This document shows, piece by piece, positions 50,101 through 58,903 of a DNA stretch of 64,000 nt. The notes below the pieces were generated by a model. That model was not told the origin of the DNA and searched no databases. It saw nothing but the letters and a program-made list of their open reading frames with translations. A program made the position numbers and the translations under genes. Position 1 is the stretch's first letter. Each line of letters begins with the position of its first letter. This DNA is from Nitrospira defluvii (GTDB lineage Bacteria; Nitrospirota; Nitrospiria; Nitrospirales; Nitrospiraceae): positions 62,001 to 126,000 of the forward strand of contig WYAX01000020.1 in NCBI GenBank assembly GCA_011525625.1. Reading direction: 5' to 3'.

Positions 50101-50389
50101 GGCAGCCTCCTTTATGATCAGCGCGACTCCAGAGCGAGTCACCGGACAACCAACGAGGGGGATGGAGGAACTCAGCTGAGCGGGTCTCTATGACGTTCAG
50201 CCTGTGCAGGCACCGATCGCGAGTACCCCCAACGGCTCTGTCCCTTCGACAATCTTTGCAGAGCTACGCGAAATATGGTAGGGAAGTGCCGTGTGAAAAG
50301 AAAGCCCCCTCCCCAAGCCCAGTGGGGCGACAGCGGGGAGCACGCTTCGGACCTTCTTACGCGAGGTCGCTATCCCTTCCGTCCTTCGC

Positions 50390-51046
50390 ATTGGTCATCG
50401 CGGAGCTTCCGGCCACGCTCCCGAAAACACCCTCGCTTCTATCTGGAAAGCTCGATCCTTCCATGTCGATTTTATCGAGGTCGACGTGCGCGAAACCAGC
50501 GACGGCCATTTGGTGTTGCTGCACGATGATACGATCGACCGCACCACCAACAAATCGGGCACCCTCGCCGACATGACACTGGAGCAGGTACAACGGCTCG
50601 ATGCGGGAAACTGGCAGCGCATTCCGACCTTGGAAGAGGCCTTGGACATCGCCGGACGGGCCATCGGAGTCATACTTGAGCTGAAGGTGGAGGGGATAGG
50701 GAACGAGGCGTGCGCAATCGTCAAACGTACCGGGTTCTCGGGCCCGCTGATCTATGCGTCGTTTCTGGTCGAGGAACTGCACCGCGTGCGTCAAGCCGAT
50801 CCCGATGCGCGCATCTTGGTTCTCCACCATCGCCGCCTCCCGCCCGATCCTATCGCGGACGTGCTCGCGCTGAATGCGGCCTACGTCGGCTTTCACTATT
50901 CGAGCATCACCGCCGCGCTGCTCAAGGCCTATCACGACCTGGGACGGCAGGTATTCACCTACACCGTAAACGAGCGGCAGGACATCCAGCGGATGCGGGA
51001 GCTGGGTGTGGACGGCATTGTGTCCGACTATCCCGATCGCATCTGA
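50390..51046 (+). CDS. Glycerophosphodiester phosphodiesterase with anomalous start
   Basis: A 218-residue GDPD that would hydrolyse glycerophosphodiesters to glycerol 3-phosphate and alcohol. The catalytic region begins GHRGASGHAPENT, followed by EVDVRETSDGHLVLLHDDTIDRTT and LELKVE. All of this is in one frame, but the frame has no ATG, GTG or TTG before the GHRG motif back to a TGA at 50294. The first standard start (GTG 50486) would cut off the catalytic histidine. I give the ATT at 50390 as a nominal start. A frameshift or non-standard start is probable. Confidence 0.75.
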   Translation: MGHRGASGHAPENTLASIWKARSFHVDFIEVDVRETSDGHLVLLHDDTIDRTTNKSGTLADMTLEQVQRLDAGNWQRIPTLEEALDIAGRAIGVILELKVEGIGNEACAIVKRTGFSGPLIYASFLVEELHRVRQADPDARILVLHHRRLPPDPIADVLALNAAYVGFHYSSITAALLKAYHDLGRQVFTYTVNERQDIQRMRELGVDGIVSDYPDRI

Positions 51047-51086
51047 CCCGGAGCTATACGCGAGATCCCGACGAACGCGGGACTTT

Positions 51087-51623
51087 TCACGCGGCTCGCA
51101 GCTTCACCACAATTTGCTGAGACGCGACGTTGTTCGGCACGACGATCTGGCGGTCGTCCGATGTCCTTACCAAAATATACCCCATCGTCATCTCCTCGAT
51201 CAGCCCGGTTTCAAGGCCGGTCGGAGCCGACAACTGCACACGATCGCCCACTTCGAACGGCTGATACAACAACAGCGCAAAGCCTGACACCAAATTGCTC
51301 AGCGTCGTCTGCGCCGCCAATCCGAACAGGATCGACGCCACCCCGGCACTGGCGAGCAACGCCGTGCCCACGGAGTGGAGCTGCGGAATGGCGTTGAAAT
51401 AAAGGAGCACGGCCAGGCTGTAGACCACGACTTGCCCAAGCCTGGTCAGCAGCGTACAGGCGGCTTGATCGTTGAGGAGGTGCGCGACTCGTCGCACGCC
51501 CGCCCGAACCAGTCGCGCCAGAAACCAGGCCACCAGAATGAACAGAAACGCATAAAACGCCGCCCCAATGAGCGTCGCTGGATCGATAACATCTCCACGG
51601 ACAAGCAAGTCCAGAACGGGCAT
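51087..51623 (-). CDS. Small MscS-type mechanosensitive channel
   Basis: A 178-residue membrane protein with the MscS core: a first hydrophobic segment (IGAAFYAFLFILVAWFLARLV), a second (VVVYSLAVLLYFNAI) and the pore helix with Gly/Ala pattern (LLASAGVASILFGLAAQTTLSNLVSGFALLLYQPFEVGDRV). The cytosolic beta domain follows but is short. It opens under membrane tension. It is separated from the GDPD gene by 40 bases, convergently. Confidence 0.9.
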   Translation of the reverse strand: MPVLDLLVRGDVIDPATLIGAAFYAFLFILVAWFLARLVRAGVRRVAHLLNDQAACTLLTRLGQVVVYSLAVLLYFNAIPQLHSVGTALLASAGVASILFGLAAQTTLSNLVSGFALLLYQPFEVGDRVQLSAPTGLETGLIEEMTMGYILVRTSDDRQIVVPNNVASQQIVVKLRAA

Positions 51624-51727
51624 CAGATACCTCCATCACAGAACGCGTGGGTCACGATGAGTGGCTGACTCGATTGTGGGTCAGACGGGAGTCGGGGAAC
51701 AAGAGCGGAACAGCGGGCCAGAAAATG

Positions 51728-51785
51728 CCACGGGCGACCCTACACTGCGGTGGGAGGTCGCCCGTGGATGGCGCTTGGGACGCCA
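51728..51785. repeat. Double-hairpin element, copy 1
   Basis: A perfect 12-bp stem CCACGGGCGACC / GGTCGCCCGTGG with a 16-nt loop, followed at once by a 5-bp stem TGGCG / CGCCA around the loop CTTGGGA. The second hairpin has the same loop as copy 2. Confidence 0.65.
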
Positions 51786-52232
51786 ACGATCATTTAGGTT
51801 GTCTGAATCAGAGGACCCGTTCGAGAAGACGGAGTGTCAGGATGTTCGTCAGGGGAGTGGTGCTCCCAGGATTCAGGTGTGCCTCGTGAGAATTCAATCC
51901 TTCGGTTCGTTCGGTGGCTGAATTCTGTCATCAGACAGTGCCATGAGGCACCAGCCAGCGAAGGATCGTTCCACACGACCGACGACCAACCCGCCCTCAA
52001 CTCTGCGGGCCGTTCTAGTCCGGCGGCGTAAGTTCTTCCATCTGTGAACCTCCCCGGTTGAGGAGTGGCGAGGTATCCCGAACAGGCGCGCACTGCTCAT
52101 CGCCTCGTCACGGTACACACAGCTCTTGAAACTCACAATGTCCTCTTACGCTCGTTAGAAAATCCTGTCAACAGAAAAATTAGCCCTAGGCATTTTTTCC
52201 GATCCCTTGAATGTCGCCTTGTTCGTAATACA

Positions 52233-52282
52233 ACACGGGCCCCCGGTGAACCGGGAGCCCGTGTGCGGCGCTTGGGACGCCG
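52233..52282. repeat. Double-hairpin element, copy 2
   Basis: Stem ACACGGGC / GCCCGTGT with inner CCCGG-TGAA-CCGGG, followed by stem CGGCG / CGCCG around the loop CTTGGGA. The outer pair of the small stem is C-G here and T-A in copy 1, a compensatory change. Confidence 0.65.
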
Positions 52283-52703
52283 ACTGTATAAGAAACAATG
52301 TGGCGGCCCGTGCAAGACCGACCGAGCGGAACAGCAAGAACGCGATCTCGTCGGAACAAGAAGGGTGCCCCGAGCGGGCGACGATTCAAGACGGTCAACC
52401 GGTTCCAAGGCTAACGCGTGACGCCATCAGAGGGTGTGGCGCAGGGTTGATGCCGAGTGGCATAGCCGGTGGAGAACCGGTCGAACAGGCCGACGAGACA
52501 GCTGCCTTCAGCTCGGCAGGCCGTCCGGGCCAGGTGGAGTCGTATCGTTCATCATCCACCCTCCTCTCTGATGCGGGAATCCGTGGGAGATCTAGATGAC
52601 AGCCGCGCGGTCTGTCCGGTCCCCCACCACGACGATGACGTCGGGCCGCAAATCCTATCTACGCCCCTCACCACATTCTGTCAACAGGGCGCACGCCGGT
52701 CCG

Positions 52704-53372
52704 TCATTCCGGTTTGACGACGGCCATCTCCTGCTTCTGGTACTCGGCAGGAGGAACGAAGAGCCGATCCGCCAGGGGTTGCGATTCGATGTTCACGGCT
52801 TCCCAGTGCGCCTCTTCCCGACCTCGGCCGTCACGATCCACGCCCTTGATGGGGAAACCTCCGTCCTTGAACAGGTCGCGCATCCATCCCGGCCACAGGG
52901 ATGCGCCACCCGCCTGGGCGCTCGTCATCCCGAAAAGGGCGGCACTCCCGATCGCCTTCGCCATGCAGAATTCGCCGGTGCTCCCGTCCGACCGATCTTT
53001 CATGTGATAGACCTCGCAGGCGTATCCGGCTACCTTCTCGTGCTTGCCGGTTCTGGTGATCAGGATCTCGTCGAATGTCTGCGGCTGCGACTGTGCCGTG
53101 CTCGCCGTGGAGAGCTCCAGATAGATTTTTTCGTCGTGATGAAGGCTGTAGAGCGCCTGCTTCTTGGCGTCGAAAATCATGGCGCCTCTCCCTGCGTCGG
53201 GGCCGACCTCTTCAAAACGCAGGGCGTGACCTTTAAGCCACCACTGCTGCTGCACCGTCTGGCCCCCGCTCGTTTCCTTGAGGACGATGATGCCCTCGAA
53301 ATCCCCCGCCGCCGCCACGCCGGCCAGCAGCAAGCTTCCCAGGAGACTCAACAAGACGCCACGCCCCCTCAT
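52704..53372 (-). CDS. Exported DUF4412 protein, paralogue 2
   Basis: A 222-residue protein with a signal peptide (VLLSLLGSLLLAGVAAAG) and a DUF4412-type domain (FEGIIVLKETSGGQTVQQQWWLKGHALRFEEVG, MIFDAKKQALYSLHHDEKIYLEL, VAGYACEVYHMKD). It is paralogous to the upstream gene, whose stop overlaps this start as TAATG. Its role is unknown; the domain is periplasmic and beta-rich. Confidence 0.8.
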   Translation of the reverse strand: MRGRGVLLSLLGSLLLAGVAAAGDFEGIIVLKETSGGQTVQQQWWLKGHALRFEEVGPDAGRGAMIFDAKKQALYSLHHDEKIYLELSTASTAQSQPQTFDEILITRTGKHEKVAGYACEVYHMKDRSDGSTGEFCMAKAIGSAALFGMTSAQAGGASLWPGWMRDLFKDGGFPIKGVDRDGRGREEAHWEAVNIESQPLADRLFVPPAEYQKQEMAVVKPE

Positions 53373-54247
53373 TATTTCCCACCCTGCTGTTGTTGCTGTT
53401 TCATCGCCTCACCCAGCTGTTTCATCAGCTCTTGGAGATCCGGCTGCGGTTCGCCCTCCCCGGAAGGGGCCCCCCTCTTCCCACGTGCGGCCCTGCGCTT
53501 CTTCATGTCCTCGATCATCTTGGAGAGATCGGCGCCGCCCTGTCCGTTTGGCTCACGCAGAGCCTTCATCCCTTCCTGGATGGCCGACAAATCTCGCTTG
53601 GTCCAATCGGAGGGAAAGGCGAACAAACCCGGGTCCAAGCGTTTCTTGTCGACGCTGGTGACCTCCATCCTCGACGTTTCTTTGCCGGCCTCATCGTACT
53701 GAATGCTCCGCAGACCGAAGCCTCCCTCCTCAACCAGTTGCTTCACCCACCCGGGCTGCGAGGATTGTCGGACCTCCTTGGGATCGACCCAGAAGGTCGC
53801 GGCTTTTCCGAATCCTTTTGCCACACAGAGCTCGCTTTTCAGACGCCGATCTTGCTTGTCGGTGATCCGCCATACCTCGCAGGAGTAACCGGCCAGCTTC
53901 TCGGTCTTGCCGGTTCGCTCGACGAGCTGACTTTCGAATGTGTCCCTCATCTGCTCCCCGCGTGCCCCATCCAGCTTCATTTCCATGAACGTATGCTGGT
54001 CAGGCATGGCCACCTGCATCGTCCGCGTCTTTCCGTCGAAGATCATGACGTGCTTCTGGCCTTCCGTGCGGGCCATTTCCACCCGCGCCTTGTCGTCTTT
54101 GAGATACCAATCCATGCTGGTTGCCGAACCGGTCTCCGCGTGACTGGCATGCATGTGCAAGACACCCTCAAACTCTCCGGCGTGACACACAAGGGGAGTG
54201 AGGCCAAGGACGAGACCACCGACGACGAGAGGCCAACTCTTTCGCAT
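53372..54247 (-). CDS. Exported DUF4412 protein, paralogue 1, with charged tail
   Basis: A 291-residue protein with a signal peptide (PLVVGGLVLGLTPLVCHA) and a DUF4412-type domain (FEGVLHMHASHAETGSATSMDWYLKDDKARVEM, VMIFDGKTRTMQVAMPDQHTFMEM, LAGYSCEVWRITDK). It has an extra C-terminal part of about 80 residues, rich in Lys, Arg, Gly and Gln, absent from its paralogue. The start has AGGAGTG upstream. The two genes form a duplicated operon. Confidence 0.8.
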   Translation of the reverse strand: MRKSWPLVVGGLVLGLTPLVCHAGEFEGVLHMHASHAETGSATSMDWYLKDDKARVEMARTEGQKHVMIFDGKTRTMQVAMPDQHTFMEMKLDGARGEQMRDTFESQLVERTGKTEKLAGYSCEVWRITDKQDRRLKSELCVAKGFGKAATFWVDPKEVRQSSQPGWVKQLVEEGGFGLRSIQYDEAGKETSRMEVTSVDKKRLDPGLFAFPSDWTKRDLSAIQEGMKALREPNGQGGADLSKMIEDMKKRRAARGKRGAPSGEGEPQPDLQELMKQLGEAMKQQQQQGGK

Positions 54248-54354
54248 GCTGAACACTCCTGGTTAAAGTCCACCCACGACGGCGATCGCAGTGTAGCCGA
54301 GGCTCACCAACGACGCTAGCCTGCCGATGGGACCGGACCGACAACGCGAACCGC

Positions 54355-55173
54355 TCACACGATTTTCAGCCGGTCGAAATTGACCCCTTCGGGAGCCGGA
54401 GGCCTGGACAATTTCATGGCCGCGAGCGCCTGAACCACCAACTCTGCCACGACCAGGTTGCGATACCATTTCCGGTTTGCCGGCACGATATGCCAGGGGG
54501 CCCGTTCGGTGCTCGTCGCCGCGATGACCTCTTCAAAGGCGGCCATGTAGGCGTCCCACAATTTGCGCTCCTCCAGATCTCCCGAGCTCCACTTCCAGCG
54601 CTTGTCCGGGTCCCGAATGCGGGACTGCAACCTGATTTTCTGCTCATCCTTCGAAATATGCAGGAAGAACTTTACAATTGCCGTCCCTTGCTCGACCAAC
54701 AGCTCCTCGAATTCCCTGATCTGACCGAAACGGCGTTCGGCCTCCTTGTCCGAAATCCAGCCGTGCACGCGCGTAATCAACACATCCTCATAATGCGAGC
54801 GATTGAAGATGCCGATCTGGCCCTTGGCAGGCACCTTTTGATGCACACGCCAGAGAAAATCGCGGGCTAATTCTTCTGCAGACGGAGTCTTGAACGACAC
54901 GACCGTACAGCCCTGCGGGTTCACGCCCGTCATCACACTGCGGATCGTCCCGTCCTTCCCGCTCGTGTCCATCCCTTGCAACACGATCAGCAAGGCCCGC
55001 GAGCCGTTGGCGTAGAGCCGCTCCTGCAGCTGATCGAGGGTGGCAATGAGCTCAGCGGTCGCCGCTTTCGCCTTGGCCTTTCCTTCGTCGTTCTTTTTGT
55101 AGGTCCCGGTGTCGTCGGGATCGAACCCGCTCAGCACAAGTCGGCTCGCAGGCTTGATGCGATATCCCTTCAT
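54355..55173 (-). CDS. ppk2: Polyphosphate kinase 2 family protein
   Basis: A 272-residue PPK2 enzyme that transfers phosphate between polyphosphate and nucleotides. Walker A is visible in GMDTSGKDGTIRSV, the lid and arginine-rich blocks in NRSHYEDVLITRVHGW and QSRIRDPDKRWKWSSGD. The start at MKGYRIK is preceded by AAGGAGCG. The single-domain length suggests the class that phosphorylates nucleoside mono- or diphosphates. Confidence 0.9.
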   Translation of the reverse strand: MKGYRIKPASRLVLSGFDPDDTGTYKKNDEGKAKAKAATAELIATLDQLQERLYANGSRALLIVLQGMDTSGKDGTIRSVMTGVNPQGCTVVSFKTPSAEELARDFLWRVHQKVPAKGQIGIFNRSHYEDVLITRVHGWISDKEAERRFGQIREFEELLVEQGTAIVKFFLHISKDEQKIRLQSRIRDPDKRWKWSSGDLEERKLWDAYMAAFEEVIAATSTERAPWHIVPANRKWYRNLVVAELVVQALAAMKLSRPPAPEGVNFDRLKIV

Positions 55174-55357
55174 CTCGTCGCTCCTTCCACGTGCGGCTCT
55201 CCACGCAGGCCCCATCACTAGAGCGAAGGTGGCAGCCGTTCCGCTCCTTACCCGCCGGGTGACGGAAATATTTCTTTCGACGCCTCCATTGATTGAACGG
55301 GACTCGGCCTTATGTGGTACAAGACGAAGCTATTACCAACTCAAGGAGGCGGCAGTC

Positions 55358-55843
55358 ATGCTCAAGGAAGTGACCGGAGACATCCTTCTATCCACGGCCG
55401 GTGCCATCGCCCATGGAATTGCGCCACACGATAACTTCAAGCAGGGCTTGGCGTTATCCCTTCGTGAGCAGTGGCCGGGGATGTACAAGGATTTCCGCCA
55501 TTATTGTCAAACCTACCATCCGAAGCCGGGCGGCGCCTGGTCCTGGAAAGGGCCGAACTCCCCCGTCATTATCAATTTGTTTACGCAAGAGCCTCCCGCC
55601 GGCGATCACGATCATCCCGGTAAGGCCACCCTGCCCAACGTCAATCATGCGCTTCAAGCGCTGAAAAAGGAACTGCAGGAACATCAGGTGAAGAGCCTGG
55701 CCCTCCCTCGCCTGGCCACCGGAGTGGGCGGGTTGGAATGGGATAAGGTCTATCCGCTCCTCCAGCAGGCTCTGAAAGACCTGAACATTCCCGTCTACGT
55801 CTATGGTCTATACAAGAAAGGCGTGGCCGCGCAAGAAGCCTAA
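55358..55843 (+). CDS. Macro-domain ADP-ribose-binding protein
   Basis: A 161-residue macro domain: MLKEVTGDILLSTAGAIAHGIAPHDNFKQGLALSLREQWPGMYKDFRHYC and LALPRLATGVGGLEWDKVYPLL. It binds or removes ADP-ribose, similar to the TARG1/ALC1-like group. AAGGAGGC precedes the start. Its stop overlaps the convergent otsB stop by four bases. It is divergent from ppk2. Confidence 0.9.
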   Translation: MLKEVTGDILLSTAGAIAHGIAPHDNFKQGLALSLREQWPGMYKDFRHYCQTYHPKPGGAWSWKGPNSPVIINLFTQEPPAGDHDHPGKATLPNVNHALQALKKELQEHQVKSLALPRLATGVGGLEWDKVYPLLQQALKDLNIPVYVYGLYKKGVAAQEA

Positions 55844-56613
55844 GCCGAAACGGCCCGGGCCCGCGCTTCGGTGAGATACTGTAGCAACTGTCCGATCTGC
55901 GACTGCCGCGCGAGGTACCATTGCGCGGCGGTCGCCTGCTTCCTCCCGACGCGCACGCTGAGGATGCGCTCGTCCGGCAGAGAAAACACATCTTCATCCG
56001 TATCGTCATCCCCCACATACAAGGCCGCGGAGCTTCGAAGTTGGTGCATCAACTCCAACATGGCCGTCCCCTTGTGCAGATTGCCGGAAGGAATGACATT
56101 CACCACGGCTTTGCCCAGCACCAGTCGCGGCGACGGCTGCAGCGTGGACACCGTATGAAAGATTGCTTCCCGCGCGGCAGGCGGCGAACAGGCCTGCCGA
56201 TAGTGGAAGGTCAGGGAATAGATCTTGTCCTCCACCACCACGCCGGCTCGTGTCAGAGCCTCTTCGGCCTTGGCGACCGACTTGAGCCAGGCCCGGCAAC
56301 AGTCCTTCGCCTGTTGCATGACCCGCTCCGACGCATGCAAACCTTCCAGCCCGTGATTGCCGATTAAGTGCGCGGGGATGCCATCGACCCGGAGACGCAG
56401 GTCCTCGAGGGAGCGCCCGGAAATGACCGCCGTCGGTGCAGCGACCGCCAGAGCCTGCAACGCGTCCCGCGTGGTGTCCGTGAGGCCCGCAGCATGCCGA
56501 TCCTGAACGATGCGGGCCAACGTGCCGTCGAAATCGAACGCGAATAGGGCCCCGGCCTGGCCCGCCAGCCGATCGAGAAGGCGCTTGCCTGGTGCGCTGA
56601 GCAGGTCACGCAT
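55840..56613 (-). CDS. otsB: Trehalose-6-phosphate phosphatase
   Basis: A 257-residue HAD-superfamily phosphatase. The catalytic motif FAFDFDGTLARIV, motif II AVISGRS and the C-terminal acidic motif YVGDDDTDEDVF are present. It converts trehalose 6-phosphate to trehalose. The start MRDLLSAPG lies eight bases after the otsA stop, so the two genes form an operon that ends at this gene. Confidence 0.93.
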   Translation of the reverse strand: MRDLLSAPGKRLLDRLAGQAGALFAFDFDGTLARIVQDRHAAGLTDTTRDALQALAVAAPTAVISGRSLEDLRLRVDGIPAHLIGNHGLEGLHASERVMQQAKDCCRAWLKSVAKAEEALTRAGVVVEDKIYSLTFHYRQACSPPAAREAIFHTVSTLQPSPRLVLGKAVVNVIPSGNLHKGTAMLELMHQLRSSAALYVGDDDTDEDVFSLPDERILSVRVGRKQATAAQWYLARQSQIGQLLQYLTEARARAVSA

Positions 56614-56621
56614 CGGTGCGA

Positions 56622-58853
56622 TTACCGCCCCCGTCCTGAAGCCTGCCCCACCTGCTTCATGACGCGAATGCGCCGACGCATCCGTGCCGCATCCATCAAC
56701 ATACGCCCCGCCCACCGATACACGTTGAACTCCTGAATCAGGCCGCGCATGCTCCGCATACGTGCGCGCTGTTCCTTCGGCGTCATCGACAGCGCCATGT
56801 GCAAGGCCGCCGCACATTGATCGGTGTCGTAGGGATTGACCACCAACGCCTCCGGCAGTTCCTGAGCCGCGCCGGTAAACTGGCTGAGAATGAGGACACC
56901 TTGCTCATCGTCGCGAGCCGCGATGAATTCCTTGGCCACTAAATTCATCCCGTCGTGCAGACTCGTGACAAAACACACCTCCGACGCCCGATAATACTCA
57001 TACACATCCGGCGGCTCATGGTGCTTCACCTTCAACACGATCGGCTCATACCCTTCGCGACCGAACCGTTTGTTGATGCGTTCCGCCAGCGCATAGACCT
57101 GATCGTGAAAATGCTGGTACTGATCGATGATCGTCCGGCTCGGCGCCGCGATCTGAATGAACGAAAACTTGCCGATCCATTCCGGCTGCAATTCGAACAA
57201 CCGCTCGACGGCGAGAAACCGCTCGATGATACCCTTCGTATAGTCCAGCCGGTCCACGCCGATGCCCACCAGCCGATCCGGCCCCATGGCATGCCGTTCG
57301 CGGATATGGACCCGACAGTCCGGCACGGGCCGTTGATGTTCCAGCCAGCGAGACGGCCACTCGATGGAGATCGGATACGGCTTCACCGCCGTCAGCCGAC
57401 CGCCGTACGACACGGTGGACGAGTCGCGGTCGATGCGCGCTTCCAGAATGCGGTCGATACACGACAGGAAGTGGTTCCCGTGCTCGCGGGTATGAAAGCC
57501 CACGATGCTGCTGCCGAGCAACCCCTCCAAAATTTCCTGTCGCCAGGGGCAGATGCCGTAGCTTTCCGAATTGGGCCAAGGGATATGCCAGAACATGATG
57601 ATCGTGGCGTTCGGCAATTTTTCCCGCACCATTTTCGGCAGGAGTGCGAAATGGTAATCCTGCACGAGAATCACCGGATCATCGGTCTTCGCCTCTTCGA
57701 TGACGGCCTTCGCGAAGCGCTCGTTGACGGCGACATATTGCTCCCAGTCTGAAGTCCGGAACGTCGGCCGCACATGCGCATTGTGGCAGAGCGGCCAGAG
57801 CCCTTCATTGGAGAAGCCATAATAAAAGCCGGACTCCTCATCCGGCGACAGCCAGATACGACGAATATCGTAGGAAGGGTGGTCCGGCGGAACCCGCACA
57901 TGATCCCGGCTATCCACGACCTCACGGTCGGCCGAGCCGTTGCCGTGGGCGATCCACACGCCGGAACAGGCCCGCATGACAGGCTCAAGGGCTGAAACCA
58001 ATCCACTTGCCGGCACCTGGACTTCGACTTTTTGCCCGCGCCGGTTATGAATGTAGGGTTGCCGATTGGAGACGATCAGAATTTCGTCCCCCGACAGATG
58101 TTCGTGCAGAATCGTCTTGAGGCTGGCGGGGCTCCAGGTAATCTGGCTTTCATCGCGCATCCGGCGGTCGGCCTCCAACTCCCTGACCAGCGCTTGTAAA
58201 TCCTGCGCAACCGGACGCAATGCCGGCGAATGGGATTGACCGGGCTCCGCCGGCAAACCAGTCCGCGCAAGCATGGCTCGAACACTCGCCACCCAGCCGC
58301 GCCAACTCAGCTCCGCGACGAGCACGGTTACTGCCGAAATCACTCCGGCCAATCCGACAAAGAGGTAAAAAATGTACCACTTCGTATCCGTGCTGCGCTG
58401 ATGCGCGAAACTCATGTCGTGGACCAACATCAACCGACCCTGCGGTTTGCCGGCAGATTGAATCGTCGCGACCACCACATGGAGCGGCCCCTGGGCGAAC
58501 CCCACCACCTCTGAGGAACCAGGCGCCAGATGCGCCAGGCTTTCGCAGGACAGTTGGTCGGGATAGGTCAGGGTCTGGTAGAGCAATCGCTGCTGGGTGT
58601 CGCAAAACCCCAGCGCATAGAGGCGCTCGTCCTGAATGACTTTATGAAAGTAGGCGAAGATCTTCGCGCGTGAACGCGAGGCGACCAGGTCGGCCAGCGG
58701 CACTTCCATCGTGCTGGCCAACAGCTTAGATCGGCTTTCGAGGTCGCGCGTGAACCACTTCAGCGTGAGCGAATCGACGAGGGGCACCACGCTGTAGGCC
58801 ACGACGCCCAACACCAGCAAGAGCGGAAGGATAAACCGGAGGGAAATCCCCAT
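56622..58853 (-). CDS. otsA: Membrane-anchored trehalose-6-phosphate synthase with sensor-like N-terminus
   Basis: A 743-residue fusion. Residues 1-255 look like a sensor module: a membrane helix at about 5-27, a periplasmic domain of about 130 residues ([23 protein letters not shown]), a second helix at about 159-181 and a HAMP-like linker. From residue 258 a GT20 domain begins ([13 protein letters not shown]), with [52 protein letters not shown] and [17 protein letters not shown]. It joins UDP-glucose and glucose 6-phosphate. Typical OtsA is soluble and about 470 residues. Confidence 0.92.
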   Translation of the reverse strand: MGISLRFILPLLLVLGVVAYSVVPLVDSLTLKWFTRDLESRSKLLASTMEVPLADLVASRSRAKIFAYFHKVIQDERLYALGFCDTQQRLLYQTLTYPDQLSCESLAHLAPGSSEVVGFAQGPLHVVVATIQSAGKPQGRLMLVHDMSFAHQRSTDTKWYIFYLFVGLAGVISAVTVLVAELSWRGWVASVRAMLARTGLPAEPGQSHSPALRPVAQDLQALVRELEADRRMRDESQITWSPASLKTILHEHLSGDEILIVSNRQPYIHNRRGQKVEVQVPASGLVSALEPVMRACSGVWIAHGNGSADREVVDSRDHVRVPPDHPSYDIRRIWLSPDEESGFYYGFSNEGLWPLCHNAHVRPTFRTSDWEQYVAVNERFAKAVIEEAKTDDPVILVQDYHFALLPKMVREKLPNATIIMFWHIPWPNSESYGICPWRQEILEGLLGSSIVGFHTREHGNHFLSCIDRILEARIDRDSSTVSYGGRLTAVKPYPISIEWPSRWLEHQRPVPDCRVHIRERHAMGPDRLVGIGVDRLDYTKGIIERFLAVERLFELQPEWIGKFSFIQIAAPSRTIIDQYQHFHDQVYALAERINKRFGREGYEPIVLKVKHHEPPDVYEYYRASEVCFVTSLHDGMNLVAKEFIAARDDEQGVLILSQFTGAAQELPEALVVNPYDTDQCAAALHMALSMTPKEQRARMRSMRGLIQEFNVYRWAGRMLMDAARMRRRIRVMKQVGQASGRGR

Positions 58854-58903
58854 ATGTTCTCCTGCAGTTTACTTTGAGACCGAAATCTCTTATGGTCTGA
58901 GAC

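Larger units (their letters stand above)
51624..52703. other. Gene-poor region with structured repeats
   Basis: About 1.1 kb with no convincing coding frame on either strand: the open frames present are short, lack ribosome sites and resemble nothing known. The region holds two related double-hairpin elements (51728-51785 and 52233-52282) and other small dyads. The word GAGCGGAACAGC occurs before the first and after the second hairpin element. Confidence 0.5.
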
